Of a DNA stretch of 64,000 nucleotides, positions 17,801 to 27,422 are shown in pieces (the stretch's first letter is position 1; the number at the start of each line of letters is the position of its first letter). Source of the stretch: Psychrobacter okhotskensis. GTDB taxonomy: Bacteria > Pseudomonadota > Gammaproteobacteria > Pseudomonadales > Moraxellaceae. The notes beneath the pieces are model-generated. The model worked only from the letters and a program-made list of their open reading frames with translations, did not search any database and was not told the DNA's origin. The stretch is from contig NZ_JABRVQ010000009.1 of assembly GCF_013248965.1 (NCBI RefSeq), forward strand, positions 56,271-120,270. Direction: 5' to 3'. A program made the translations under genes and the position numbers.

Positions 17801-20599
17801 TTGATACCCATTATGATACCCAGTTTCTTAAAGAATAAGTTCCTAAAAAAACGGATTTTTAAAGCGCCAGTCACGGCCGATAGCCAGTCAGCGACAGACA
17901 ACGATGCAATAACTGACGGCGAGCCAGTCGTTACCAAGCCTTACTCGAATGCGCCCATCAATCAGCTCTATCGTAAGGTATCGGGTCAGCTACTCGATGT
18001 CGCCGTTAAGCCGAAGCTGTTGGGCGAATTGCCGGAGTTTGATACGGATGATCAGACGCTCAGATTTTATGTGCTGCAAGATTATTCGCGCTCCAACAGT
18101 ATTTTGATCGACTTGCAGACGCAAGAGCACAACCTACCACCAGCATTGGTCGGGGTGAATGATGTCGCCCATAACATTAAAGAAAACGCGGCCATTATAT
18201 TTTTGCACCATCCACATTCTAAAGACAGCCAGCTGTCGCCACGACTATCACGCTTGGTGTCTGCCGTTTTACAGCATCCAGAGTTAAAGGTTCGTTTAGT
18301 GCCCGTCTCTATCCTGTGGGGACGCGCACCCGAAAAAGAAGACTCCCTCTTTAAGCTATTGACCGCTGATAACTGGGAAGACCCTAGCATCACCAAGCAG
18401 TTATTTAATATCGGAGTGATGGGACGCGATACCTTTGTCCAGTTCCACCCACCGCAAGACTTGCGCACCCTTATCAATGACAATCTCCAAGGTCATGGAG
18501 AAGGCCCCGCTGTCTTTGATTCTACTGCCACTGATTCAACTGATTCGAGCCATTCAACTGCTGATAGCACAAATGAGACCACTACCGTAGCGAATTATGC
18601 GTTAGTCGCGGCTGCCGATGGCAATCGTGAGTTGGTGCGCATGCTACAACAACAGCTTAATATTTACCTAGATAAACAGCGGGCCAGTATGCTTGGTCCT
18701 GATTTATCAGACAGGCGCAACTTGGTGGATAAGCTGATATATTCACCAGCGATTAAGCATGCGATAGAAGCTGAGGCCACAGCGTCAGGCACCAATGTTC
18801 GTGATGCCCGTATCCTTGCCAAGGGCTATGCAAACGAGATGGTCAATGACTACTCGCACTCTATCATACGCGGTTTTTATAAATTTTTGACATGGCTATG
18901 GACGCAGCTCTATGACGGTGTAGAAGTCCATCACTTCGAGCGTGTACGCGAGCTTGCCACCGACTACGAGCTGGTATATGTCCCTTGTCATCGTAGTCAT
19001 GTCGATTACCTTCTACTGTCTTATGTCATTTATAAACGTGGCCTGAGCATTCCTTATGTTGCAGCAGGTGATAACTTAGATGTGCCCATCTTAGGCCCAC
19101 TATTGCGCGGCGCGGTGGCGTTTTATATTCGTCGAAGCTTCCGTGGTAATGCGCTTTATACCGCCGTACTCCGTGAGTATATGCATACGCTTATTACCCG
19201 TAATACCCCAATTGAATACTTCATCGAAGGCGGGCGCTCACGCTCAGGGCGTCTATTACCACCGAAGATGGGTATGCTGGCCATGACGGTACACAGTCAG
19301 TTACGCCAAACCAATAAGCCAGTAGTCTTCATCCCGACTTATATCGGTTATGAGCGCATCATGGAAGGCGGCACCTATGTTGGTGAGCTAAAAGGCAAGC
19401 CAAAAGAATCTGAGTCGTTAATAGGCTTACTCAAAGTTGGGCGTAAGATTGAGCGTATCTTTGGTAACGTGCATTTGAGCTTTGGCACACCGCTACACCT
19501 TAGCGACTTTATGCAAAAATTTGATGTACCCGCCAACAGCTTACCTAGTGATCGCACGGATACCCCACTCGATGAAAAAACCGGCGCGATGGTCGATAAC
19601 ATCGGCGTCAAAGTGATGCAGCATATCAATAAAGCCGCCGTCGTCACTCCGGTGTCACTATTGTCATTAGTCCTGCTATCAGCACCAAAAGCGGCGCTCG
19701 ATGAAGAGATCTGCCGTGAGCAAATCGCCCTATATCAAGGTCTGGCTCAGCAGTTGCCCTACTCTGATGATACGGTGGTCACTGATATGTCACCACAGCA
19801 AATCATCGATTATGGGGTTAAGCTCAAGCTTATCGAGCGTATCCCGCATATTTTAGGGGATATCATTCAAGTCGCTGGCAAACAAGCCGCCCTGCTCAGC
19901 TACTTCCGTAATAACATTTTGCATGTCTTTATTCTGCTGTCATTCCTAGCCGCTTTGGTTGCCCGTAACGGTCGTATCGAACGCAGTCGTCTCAATAGCA
20001 TTGCCGAGCAGTTATATCCGTTTTTACAAAGTGAGCTGTTTTTATACTACCCAGCGCATGGCCTAGCCGAAACGCTCAATAAAAAAGTGGATAACCTGCT
20101 CAGTCATGGACTGATCGTCGAGTTGGGCGATGGTGTGCTTAGCGTTCCTGAGTCTAATAGTAAATGCTATCAGCAGCTACAGGTACTCGCGACGCCTGTC
20201 GAACAAAGCCTTGAGCGTTACTTTATGACGCTTGCGCTTTTGGCTCAGCAAGGCTCGGGCAATTTGACCGAAAACGAAGTGGTTGATTTGTGTCATCTAC
20301 TTGGGCAGCGCTTGTCCGTCTTATATGCTGATGATATTCCTGATTTCTTTGACCGCGCCTTATTCACCAGCTTTATTAGTGCCTTGACCCGTCTAGATTA
20401 TTTGCAAAAAGATGATGAGACGGGTGTGTTGACTTTTGATCAGCGTATCAACGACATTGCCCATCATGCCAAATACGTGCTCAGCCCTGATATGATGCAA
20501 ATATTACAGCAAGTGGCCAGCTTAGATGAAGAGGAAATCACTCATGCGATTACTGAGATTAGCAATAAAAAGCAGCGTAAATTTGGGCGCAAGCGTTAA
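17801..20599 (+). CDS. plsB: Glycerol-3-phosphate 1-O-acyltransferase
   Basis: Membrane-bound first enzyme of phospholipid synthesis, acylating sn-glycerol-3-phosphate. The HX4D motif lies at about residues 397-402 (CHRSHVDYLL). The glycerol-phosphate binding motif is FIEGGRSRSGRLLPPKMGML, and VFIPTYIGYERI provides a further conserved block. At 932 aa it exceeds E. coli PlsB (807 aa). The extra length is a Ser/Thr/Asp-rich insert near residues 235-265 (STATDSTDSSHSTADSTN) and a basic C-terminus. Met at 17816 (MIPSFLKNKF) is an alternative start. It converges with ettA. Confidence 0.96.
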   Translation: MIPIMIPSFLKNKFLKKRIFKAPVTADSQSATDNDAITDGEPVVTKPYSNAPINQLYRKVSGQLLDVAVKPKLLGELPEFDTDDQTLRFYVLQDYSRSNSILIDLQTQEHNLPPALVGVNDVAHNIKENAAIIFLHHPHSKDSQLSPRLSRLVSAVLQHPELKVRLVPVSILWGRAPEKEDSLFKLLTADNWEDPSITKQLFNIGVMGRDTFVQFHPPQDLRTLINDNLQGHGEGPAVFDSTATDSTDSSHSTADSTNETTTVANYALVAAADGNRELVRMLQQQLNIYLDKQRASMLGPDLSDRRNLVDKLIYSPAIKHAIEAEATASGTNVRDARILAKGYANEMVNDYSHSIIRGFYKFLTWLWTQLYDGVEVHHFERVRELATDYELVYVPCHRSHVDYLLLSYVIYKRGLSIPYVAAGDNLDVPILGPLLRGAVAFYIRRSFRGNALYTAVLREYMHTLITRNTPIEYFIEGGRSRSGRLLPPKMGMLAMTVHSQLRQTNKPVVFIPTYIGYERIMEGGTYVGELKGKPKESESLIGLLKVGRKIERIFGNVHLSFGTPLHLSDFMQKFDVPANSLPSDRTDTPLDEKTGAMVDNIGVKVMQHINKAAVVTPVSLLSLVLLSAPKAALDEEICREQIALYQGLAQQLPYSDDTVVTDMSPQQIIDYGVKLKLIERIPHILGDIIQVAGKQAALLSYFRNNILHVFILLSFLAALVARNGRIERSRLNSIAEQLYPFLQSELFLYYPAHGLAETLNKKVDNLLSHGLIVELGDGVLSVPESNSKCYQQLQVLATPVEQSLERYFMTLALLAQQGSGNLTENEVVDLCHLLGQRLSVLYADDIPDFFDRALFTSFISALTRLDYLQKDDETGVLTFDQRINDIAHHAKYVLSPDMMQILQQVASLDEEEITHAITEISNKKQRKFGRKR

Positions 20600-20618
20600 T
20601 TTATAGCCAGCTATCATC

Positions 20619-20724
20619 TATAGTCAGTGAAAAGTAGTATCGAACCATCACGCACTCTGCTGATATCCATTTTTCTTACTTGCTGTGCCTGCGCAGACAG
20701 AGGCGACAAAAAACTGATATCAGC
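20619..20724. repeat. Family B palindromic element (B2), right end eroded
   Basis: The left inverted repeat TATAGTCAGTGAAAAG is at 20619. The palindrome at 20659-20724 has arms CTGATATCCATTTTT and AAAAACTGATATCAG around the core in the opposite orientation to B1 (CTGTGCCTGCGCAGACAGAG). The expected right inverted repeat is not found. Confidence 0.8.
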
Positions 20725-20748
20725 AATAACGTTAATTATATTGAACAA

Positions 20749-20784
20749 AAAAAGACCTCTAATTCATTAGAGGTCTTTTTTATT
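20749..20784. terminator. Bidirectional terminator between plsB and ettA
   Basis: AAAGACCTCTAAT and its complement form a 13-bp stem flanked by A-run and T-run, serving both convergent genes. Confidence 0.88.
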
Positions 20785-20858
20785 GCTTATATGAACAAGT
20801 GAAGTGCAATTTCAATTTTCTAAATAGCTAGCTTTTCAGTAGCCTTGAAGCAACTATG

Positions 20859-22520
20859 CTAGGTAGAAATCTTTTTATACTTCATACGCTTAGGAGTGGC
20901 AGCATCACCCATGGTCTTTTTACGATAAGTCTCAAACTCAGAGTAGTTACCATCGAACCAAATTGGACCTTCTTCTTCGAACGCCAAAATATGGGTGGCG
21001 ATACGGTCAAGGAACCAGCGATCATGCGAGACGACCATGACCGTGCCTGGGAATACTTGAATTGCATCCTCTAGCGCACGTAAGGTTTCGATATCCAAAT
21101 CGTTTGATGGTTCATCAAGGAGCAAGACGTTTGCACCCTGTTTTAGTGTCTTAGCAAGCTGCAAGCGGTTACGCTCACCACCTGATAATTGACCAACGTG
21201 TTTTTGCTGGTCTGAGCCTTTAAAGTTAAAGCGACCGATATAAGCACGACTTGGTGTGGTGTAATCGCCAACCGTAATAATATCAAGACCGTCAGACACT
21301 TCTTCCCAAACGGTTTTACTGTCGTCTAAGTTGTCACGTACCTGACCAACATAAGCGACTTTGACACTTTCACCCAAATCAACGGTTCCAGTATCTGGCG
21401 TATCACGTTCAGTAATCATGTTAAATAGTGTGGTTTTACCCGCCCCATTTGGACCAATGATACCAACGATAGCACCTGCTGGGACGTTAAAACTTAGGTT
21501 TTCATAGAGCAAGCGATCGCCAAATGATTTAGAGATGTCATTAATCTCAATAACCTTGTTACCCAAACGTGGACCAGGTGGAATGTAAATCTCAGCCGTC
21601 TCGTTGCGCTGTTGGAACTCTGTTGAGTTCAACTCTTCAAAGCGTTGTACACGAGATTTAGACTTGGCTTGTTGGCCTTTTTGGTTTTTACGAATCCACT
21701 CAAGCTCTTTTTTCAGCGCTTTAGCAAAGGACTCTTCTTGCTTATTCTGCTGCTCTAGACGGGTATTCTTTTGCTCTAGCCACTCAGTATAGTTGCCTTC
21801 ATACGGATAGCCATGGCCACGGTCAAGCTCCAAAATCCACTGCGCGACATTATCCAAGAAATAGCGATCATGGGTAATGGCAACGATAGTACCGCTGTAG
21901 TTCTGCAAGAACTGCTCAAGCCATGCGACAGATTCGGCGTCCAAATGGTTGGTCGGTTCGTCAAGTAACAGCATATCTGGGCGTGACAATAGTAAACGGC
22001 ATAGTGCCACACGGCGTTTTTCACCACCAGACAGTTTGCTAACGTCAGCATCCCAAGGCGGTAGACGCAATGCATCAGCCGCTTTTTCAAGCTGGGTATT
22101 TAAGTTATGCGCATCCCATGCTTGGATGATGTCTTCCATCTTGCCTTGCTCTTCAGCAAGCTTATCAAAGTCTGCATCTGGTTCAGCGTATTCTGCATAA
22201 ATCGCATCAAGGCGTGCCAGCGCATCTAAGGCTTCACGCATACCATCTTCGACATTACCACGGACATCTTTACTGTCATCAAGCTGTGGTTCCTGCGGCA
22301 GATAGCCAATCTTGGTGCCCGTTTGCGCGCGTGCTTCGCCGCTAAACTCTGTATCTACGCCCGCCATGATGCGTAGCAAGGTTGATTTACCAGACCCATT
22401 GATACCGAGTACACCGATTTTGGCACCAGGGAAAAAAGATAGGTTGATGTTCTTTAGGATTTCACGCTTAGGTGGAACAAGTTTTGACACGTTGTTCATC
22501 GTGTAAATATATTGAGCCAT
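20859..22520 (-). CDS. ettA: Energy-dependent translational throttle ABC-F ATPase
   Basis: A cytoplasmic ABC-F protein that binds the ribosomal E site and gates the first elongation steps by ATP/ADP ratio. Two ATPase domains are seen: GINGSGKS with LSGGEKRRVALCRLLL and LLLDEPTNHLD, then GPNGAGKTT with LSGGERNRLQLAKTL and LLLDEPSNDLD. I placed the start at 22520 (MAQYIYTMNNVSK), matching the E. coli N-terminus MAQFVYTM with GGAG upstream. The frame is open to 22595 but that extension is unlike the family. At 553 aa it is almost identical in length to EttA. It is monocistronic. Confidence 0.95.
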   Translation of the reverse strand: MAQYIYTMNNVSKLVPPKREILKNINLSFFPGAKIGVLGINGSGKSTLLRIMAGVDTEFSGEARAQTGTKIGYLPQEPQLDDSKDVRGNVEDGMREALDALARLDAIYAEYAEPDADFDKLAEEQGKMEDIIQAWDAHNLNTQLEKAADALRLPPWDADVSKLSGGEKRRVALCRLLLSRPDMLLLDEPTNHLDAESVAWLEQFLQNYSGTIVAITHDRYFLDNVAQWILELDRGHGYPYEGNYTEWLEQKNTRLEQQNKQEESFAKALKKELEWIRKNQKGQQAKSKSRVQRFEELNSTEFQQRNETAEIYIPPGPRLGNKVIEINDISKSFGDRLLYENLSFNVPAGAIVGIIGPNGAGKTTLFNMITERDTPDTGTVDLGESVKVAYVGQVRDNLDDSKTVWEEVSDGLDIITVGDYTTPSRAYIGRFNFKGSDQQKHVGQLSGGERNRLQLAKTLKQGANVLLLDEPSNDLDIETLRALEDAIQVFPGTVMVVSHDRWFLDRIATHILAFEEEGPIWFDGNYSEFETYRKKTMGDAATPKRMKYKKIST

Positions 22521-23023
22521 TAACACTCCGATAGACTGCATAGAAGAGGCCAACAAATCAGACTTAGCAATGATGCCAAGCATGCTGCGCCTCAAAATCA
22601 GGGTTACAAATTATAGGCCATTATCGCATTGTGGCGCATACCCTGCAAGCTGGTAGATGGCTTTAGCAGCTTTTAGCACGCTTTGGCATCGATTTCATAT
22701 TTTTACGCCTATAAGCACAAGATTATTTGCTTAAATGCAGCCTATAATAGTCAGTATAAGCTCTAATTTGAACAATAATCATATTACCCTGATACGCTTC
22801 TGTTTTATAAACCTCACAAAAAGTTGCAGCAAATTTTTCGCAAAATTAATGAATAGCCGTTAAGATATTAGATATTCTTAATAAAATATTTTAATAATTG
22901 TAGAGTTTTTTTATCTGTTCTAATATGTATAAGCGCTGATAAAAGCGACGGCAAAAGCAGTTAAGTGAGCAGTCAAACGCACGACTTTACAATGATTGAA
23001 AAGCATATGATAAAAGGTATTCT
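22521..23023. other. Divergent intergenic region, ettA to the reductase gene
   Basis: About 500 AT-rich bases. Promoters for both genes must lie here, but I see no convincing -35/-10 pair, no repeat and no small gene. Confidence 0.4.
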
Positions 23024-24319
23024 ATGACGACCGGCTACCGCCCTGAGATTATCCAACGTGCGTTCGTTGATTTTATTGGGTCGCGCCTGCATCCGTTTTG
23101 GTCGTTGACCACGCCCAAACTACGCCTTATCGCGCGACAGGTGATTAGCGAAGAATTGGTCGCCCTAAAATTTGAAGCCAATTGGGCCTTTAAACGTCTA
23201 GCATTTACTATCGATGATGGCTGGCACGGCGGGCAACATATTCATCTGACCGTGCCTATCGAAGGTATCAACCATCTGCGCAGCTACTCACTAGTGGGGA
23301 TGTTTCCGCAGTCAGCAGATTTGCACGACGCTATCTTTGATAGTAACGCTGAAAATGCCGCCAATGACAATGACAATGACAATGACAATGACAGTGCCAG
23401 TAAGTATCTACGCGATACCGTTACCATTGCCATCAAACCGCAAGGATTGGTTTCAGACTATCTGACCAAACAAGCGCTACTTGGTACGGTATTTAATAGT
23501 AGCTTGCCAAGCGGTGATTTTACCTTGGCAGACACATCAGCAGAATTAGCCGAACAGAAAATCGAGCCATCATGCTCTAAGCAATCGCCATTATTATTTA
23601 TCGCTGGTGGTAGCGGTATTACCCCGATGTTAGGATTGATTACCCAAGCATTAGCACAAAGCCGCACTGTCACTTTGTTATATTATCACCGTACGTCATT
23701 GGCAAAATCACCTTTCCAAGCTTACTGGCAACACTTAGCAACTGCCTATCCCTATTTTGCTTACTATATGGTGAATACCGCTGACCCAAATAACTACAGT
23801 AGCCAGCTAGCAGGCTCGCGACACTTAGACGTAGACACCTTATCACTGCTGCCGTTGTCACTAGCAGAGTCAACGATATTCGCCTGCGGCTCATCCTCGT
23901 TATTGGCAGGGCTCTACCGTGCTCTAGAGACGTTAAGCCTGCCTTCAGATAACCACACTCTAGCACCTAAGCGCTCGCTGCGAGATAACGTGATTGTCGA
24001 ACGGTTTGGCACTGCATTGCCTGATTCTGATATGAGCCTTGGTACAAATGAGGAAACGGCTGATATAGCAGTGCAAACGGTCTATTTACGTGGACGACAG
24101 CAGCAGTTTAGTAGTGGCACCACTTTACTCTTGGGCGCGGAGCAAGCAGGTATCAGACTGAGCTATGGTTGTAGACAAGGAATCTGTCAACTGTGTCGCT
24201 GCCAAAAAATCAGCGGTGTCGTCAAAAATATCCAAACGGGCAAGCTAAGCAGTCATGGTGTTGAATCTATTCAGACCTGTATCAATATCCCGATGACAGA
24301 CGTCATTTTGGATGTATAA
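23024..24319 (+). CDS. Flavodoxin reductase-like protein with C-terminal 2Fe-2S ferredoxin (desaturase partner)
   Basis: An electron-transfer protein: an FAD-binding barrel (LRSYSLVGMFP as the RxYS-type motif), an NAD(P) domain (FIAGGSGITPMLGL) and a plant-type ferredoxin domain with C383, C388, C391 and C419. It probably passes electrons from NAD(P)H to the fatty acid desaturase encoded next on the same strand, as in the Pseudomonas aeruginosa DesB/DesC pair (established for that system; inferred here). The FAD domain carries an Asn-Asp repeat near residues 112-124 encoded by a six-base tandem repeat, a likely surface loop. No terminator follows, but a MITE now lies between it and the desaturase gene. 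Confidence 0.88.
   Translation: MTTGYRPEIIQRAFVDFIGSRLHPFWSLTTPKLRLIARQVISEELVALKFEANWAFKRLAFTIDDGWHGGQHIHLTVPIEGINHLRSYSLVGMFPQSADLHDAIFDSNAENAANDNDNDNDNDSASKYLRDTVTIAIKPQGLVSDYLTKQALLGTVFNSSLPSGDFTLADTSAELAEQKIEPSCSKQSPLLFIAGGSGITPMLGLITQALAQSRTVTLLYYHRTSLAKSPFQAYWQHLATAYPYFAYYMVNTADPNNYSSQLAGSRHLDVDTLSLLPLSLAESTIFACGSSSLLAGLYRALETLSLPSDNHTLAPKRSLRDNVIVERFGTALPDSDMSLGTNEETADIAVQTVYLRGRQQQFSSGTTLLLGAEQAGIRLSYGCRQGICQLCRCQKISGVVKNIQTGKLSSHGVESIQTCINIPMTDVILDV
23364..23393. repeat. In-gene hexanucleotide tandem repeat
   Basis: Five head-to-tail copies of AATGAC encode (Asn-Asp)n in the reductase. Copy-number change would lengthen or shorten the loop without shifting frame. Confidence 0.75.
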
Positions 24320-24756
24320 AGCAGGCTTCTTTTATTAGATAGCTATTAGGTGTTGGTACGCCTCCACTCACGGTTTATAGTGTAGAAAAAACCTTGCAAA
24401 CTCAAAATTAAATACGATTTTCTTGTTATTATTACTGATTAATTAGGGCGTGTTCTCATTTTGAAAATGGCGATAAAAATGAGATAAAGTGCAGGTAAAT
24501 AAGGAAAGTAGCGCAGATAATATCGAGATATTGACTAGCTATTTGACGCAGTTTGGCAAGATTTAGCCATTTTTAGACCATTTAGGCAGGTTCGTTCAGA
24601 TTGAGGACATGCCCTAAGTAAACTAAATAAAATACAGCAACTTGTACCAGATTTAGATAGCTTAACGCTTTAGCATATTATATGCTAAAGCCCACTTGAA
24701 TCATAAAACCGGCGCTGTCGTCTGACACCCTAAGCAGTCTCGGTTAAGGACTATTT
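24320..24756. other. Intergenic region between reductase and desaturase genes
   Basis: About 440 bases, dominated by a full-length family A MITE (24443-24617). No terminator hairpin outside the element was noticed. Confidence 0.55.
24443..24617. mobile_element. Family A MITE, full-length copy (A1)
   Basis: A 175-bp non-coding element with ends TTAGGGCGTGTTCTCA and TTGAGGACATGCCCTAA, which are inverted repeats with two mismatches. The interior is shared with the copy at 29836 (ATGAGATAAA, AATATCG.GATATT, ATTTGACG..GTTTGGCAA). The TTA/TAA at the borders could be a short target duplication of the kind made by IS5-group transposases, but I cannot assign a parent element. Confidence 0.85.
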
Positions 24757-26091
24757 ATGCGCTTATTACCGCCTATGTTCACCGCCCAGTCTGCCGTGCC
24801 TACATTTGCTGGTTTAACGAATCTATCGCCAAAACAAGGTTTATATCCAACCCTGAGCGGCGCACAATTACCAACAGCGCGTACAGAAGCCTTGGCTGCT
24901 GAGCTAAACACGCTGTATCAGAGCGTGATGGACTCACTGGGCGCTGATGACGCTCGCTATATTCAGCGCGTTTATAGCACCGTCGTCTATAGTGAAATAC
25001 TGGCCCGTGGTCTACTCGCTGTGTCAGGTCGACTGTCATCACGACAAAGTAGAGTAGTCACTTGGTTACTGGGCACTTCCCTATTAAGTTTTAGCAAAAT
25101 TTTAAATAATATGGAGCTTGGTCATAATGTCATGCATGGTCAATATGACTGGATGCAGCATCCGCATCTGAATAGTAAGCAGTTTGATTGGGACATCGTT
25201 TGTCCAGCGCCGCTCTGGCAGCATTCGCATAACTACCTGCATCATACTTATACGAATATTGTTGGGCGCGATCACGACGTTGGTTATCATTTGATTCGGG
25301 TAACTGATGAACAGCCTTGGACGCCAAGCGACCGTTATAATTTACTGAAGACCATGATATTGGCATTGGGATTTGAGTGGGCGGTGGCTTTTCATGACAT
25401 CCAAATCAGCGTTGACGAATATGCAGAGTCGCCACAGCTAACAGAGATCATGCAGCCAAAGTCTCATGCGTTACTGAGTAAAATCGCCCGGCAAGTGGGC
25501 AAAGATCATCTTGTTTTTCCGACGCTGGCTGGCTTAGCTTTCGGTCGCCGTAGTGCGATGACGACGCTGAGTGGTAACCTTACAGCCAATGTCGCTCGCA
25601 ATATTTGGACGTGGGCAGTAATATTTTGTGGTCACTTTACCGAACAGGCGCATATCTATACCCATCTGGCTGATAATGAAAGCAAAGGCGACTGGTATGT
25701 GCGCCAAATCCTTGGCTCTAGTAACATTCAAGGCAGCAAATGGTTTCACCTTTTAACGGGTAACTTGTCACATCAGATCGAGCATCATATCTTCCCTGAT
25801 ATGCCTGCTCGCCATTACGCGCGTATCGCGCCCCAAGTACAGGCAATATGCCAAAAGTATGGCTTGTCTTATAACACGGGTCGGTTTGGTCGCCAATTCA
25901 AACAAGTACTGGGTCGTATCAAGCATTTTAGCAAACCAAGTGCAGAAGAGTGGCAGGCACATTTGCAAGCGCAATCTAACGTGCCAGCGCATACAAGTAA
26001 TGTTACAACGCCAAAAGATGAACCACTTATGCGCGGCTTAAGCAAATATCTGCCACCTGTCGTGCAACAAGCCTTATTTTATTCCAAGTAA
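24757..26091 (+). CDS. Membrane fatty acid desaturase
   Basis: A di-iron desaturase that inserts a double bond into acyl chains, relevant to cold adaptation of membranes. Three His boxes are visible: HNVMH (123-127), HNYLHH (158-163) and HQIEHH (339-344). Hydrophobic segments lie around residues 85-115 and in the centre (NIWTWAVIFCGHF). At 444 aa it is close to bacterial acyl-CoA or acyl-lipid delta-9-like enzymes. The HQIEHH form (HxxHH) is shared with acyl-lipid desaturases, so regioselectivity is uncertain. It pairs with the upstream ferredoxin reductase, although a 175-bp MITE separates them, so it may now use its own promoter. Confidence 0.93.
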   Translation: MRLLPPMFTAQSAVPTFAGLTNLSPKQGLYPTLSGAQLPTARTEALAAELNTLYQSVMDSLGADDARYIQRVYSTVVYSEILARGLLAVSGRLSSRQSRVVTWLLGTSLLSFSKILNNMELGHNVMHGQYDWMQHPHLNSKQFDWDIVCPAPLWQHSHNYLHHTYTNIVGRDHDVGYHLIRVTDEQPWTPSDRYNLLKTMILALGFEWAVAFHDIQISVDEYAESPQLTEIMQPKSHALLSKIARQVGKDHLVFPTLAGLAFGRRSAMTTLSGNLTANVARNIWTWAVIFCGHFTEQAHIYTHLADNESKGDWYVRQILGSSNIQGSKWFHLLTGNLSHQIEHHIFPDMPARHYARIAPQVQAICQKYGLSYNTGRFGRQFKQVLGRIKHFSKPSAEEWQAHLQAQSNVPAHTSNVTTPKDEPLMRGLSKYLPPVVQQALFYSK

Positions 26092-26272
26092 ATGTTATAA
26101 AAATTATGGTAAAAACTTTGTCTGTAGCGCTCATATAATATTAACGGTAACATTTTACCTATCTGTGTTTACCATAAGCAGTCGTACATGACTGGTGTAA
26201 CAACGGATAATGTCCCATAATATAAAAACGACAAATTAGCCTTTTAGAAAAATCATAATAATGGAGTGATAT

Positions 26273-26566
26273 ATGAACGATAATACTGAAAAAAAACCAT
26301 TAGATATTGTCCATGATGACCAAGCTAAACGTTTTGAGACCTCAATTGATGGTCATACTGGCTATCTCAGCTATCAGGAACACGATGATAAACTAATCTA
26401 CGACCATACTATCGTACCGCAAGAATTGGGCGGGCGCGGTGTTGGTTCTGGTCTGGTCAAACATGCCTTGAACTATGCACGCGAACAGGGTAAAAAAGTC
26501 GTACCACAATGCTCATTTGTTGCCTCTTATATAAGCAAGCATCCCGAGTATCAAGATTTGGTATAA
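26273..26566 (+). CDS. GNAT-like N-acetyltransferase, YjdJ type
   Basis: A 97-residue mini-acetyltransferase of the short Gcn5-related family (YjdJ/human GTLF3B-like). The acetyl-CoA-binding loop is visible as VPQELGGRGVGSGLVKHALNYA, followed by VVPQCSFVASYISKHPEY, the typical C-terminal signature. GGAG lies nine bases before the ATG. The substrate is unknown. It is followed by a family B repeat rather than a classic terminator. Confidence 0.9.
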   Translation: MNDNTEKKPLDIVHDDQAKRFETSIDGHTGYLSYQEHDDKLIYDHTIVPQELGGRGVGSGLVKHALNYAREQGKKVVPQCSFVASYISKHPEYQDLV

Positions 26567-26964
26567 CTGGCTCCTCTTATAGTCCGTTCAATTCAAAAAT
26601 AAGACAGCGGAACTGAGACACATTTTTTGCAGCCTCTGTCAGCGTAGACACAGCAAGCAAGGAAAATTTGTCTCAGTTCCGCGTTATGACACTTTGTACC
26701 TATTTTATTTAGAGCCTACTATATAGGGTTAACTATATTAAGATCTAACAATTGCTACCACACTACCCTCCTATTTATTTGCTGTCTGCAATCATGTATT
26801 TATTTTTAAATATATGACAAGATATCGAATATAGGTGGGTTTTTTGTCCTATTTAGAGTATAAAGTTGCTAGCGCACTTATTAGAATTTTTATCAATCCA
26901 TTAAATAATGAAAGTTAATAAAAACTCGACCAAATCATCCAACATAATAATAAGGGAGACCACC
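26567..26964. other. Intergenic region with family B element
   Basis: About 400 bases, holding the B3 repeat in its left half and an AT-rich stretch that should carry the promoter of the pterin dehydratase gene. Confidence 0.5.
26578..26723. repeat. Family B element with alternative arms (B3)
   Basis: The ends are TATAGTCCGTTCAATTC on the left and GAGCCTACTATA on the right. The palindrome at 26607-26682 keeps the core (AGCCTCTGTCAGCGTAGACA / CAGCAAGCAAG), but its arms are GCGGAACTGAGACA and TGTCTCAGTTCCGC. These are unrelated to the CTGATATCAA arms of the other four copies yet fully complementary to each other. Confidence 0.8.
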
Positions 26965-27258
26965 ATGAGTAGTTTATCTGACAAACAAATTGACTTACAG
27001 CTAGAAGACTTAGCTGGCTGGCAGCGTGACGGCAACAGCATTATTAAAAGCTATGAATTTAATGACTTTATTGAGGCCATCAGTTTTATGAACCAAGCCG
27101 CATTTCATGCCGAAGCGCTCGAACATCACCCTGAATGGCACAATGTTTATAATGTTGTAGACGTACGCCTAACCACGCATGATACGGGCGGTATCACCAG
27201 TCTTGATATTCGTTTGGCCAAACGAATGGAACATATTATTCAACCCAAACGCTTGTAA
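26965..27258 (+). CDS. phhB: 4a-hydroxytetrahydrobiopterin dehydratase
   Basis: Pterin-4a-carbinolamine dehydratase, which recycles the pterin cofactor of aromatic hydroxylases. The PCD signature is clear: [24 protein letters not shown] with the conserved His pair and downstream His/Asp. I chose ATG 26965, preceded by GGGAG; the frame is open from 26908. This gives 97 aa, normal for the family. No phenylalanine hydroxylase gene is adjacent, so it may serve another pterin or a moonlighting role. It ends in a strong terminator. Confidence 0.92.
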   Translation: MSSLSDKQIDLQLEDLAGWQRDGNSIIKSYEFNDFIEAISFMNQAAFHAEALEHHPEWHNVYNVVDVRLTTHDTGGITSLDIRLAKRMEHIIQPKRL

Positions 27259-27362
27259 TACATTTGGACGTATTCTTTATTAAGTCATGTTCAGTGGCTT
27301 AATATCTAGAGCAAAACAATTAGTAAAGTAGGTAGTAAATTGATTAGCGAAGAGTTTCCATA

Positions 27363-27391
27363 AAAAAAGTCCTCAATTGAGGACTTTTTTG
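27363..27391. terminator. Terminator between phhB and the DUF1328 gene
   Basis: The palindrome AAAAGTCCTC-AATT-GAGGACTTTT is flanked by A-run and T-run, so it can act in both directions for two convergent genes. Confidence 0.9.
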
Positions 27392-27422
27392 CTTGATAAC
27401 GTTTATTTATTCAAATTCACTG

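Noticed and set aside
23364..23393. Phase-variable switch in the reductase gene
   Set aside because: The repeat unit is six bases, so changes in copy number keep the reading frame and cannot switch the gene off.
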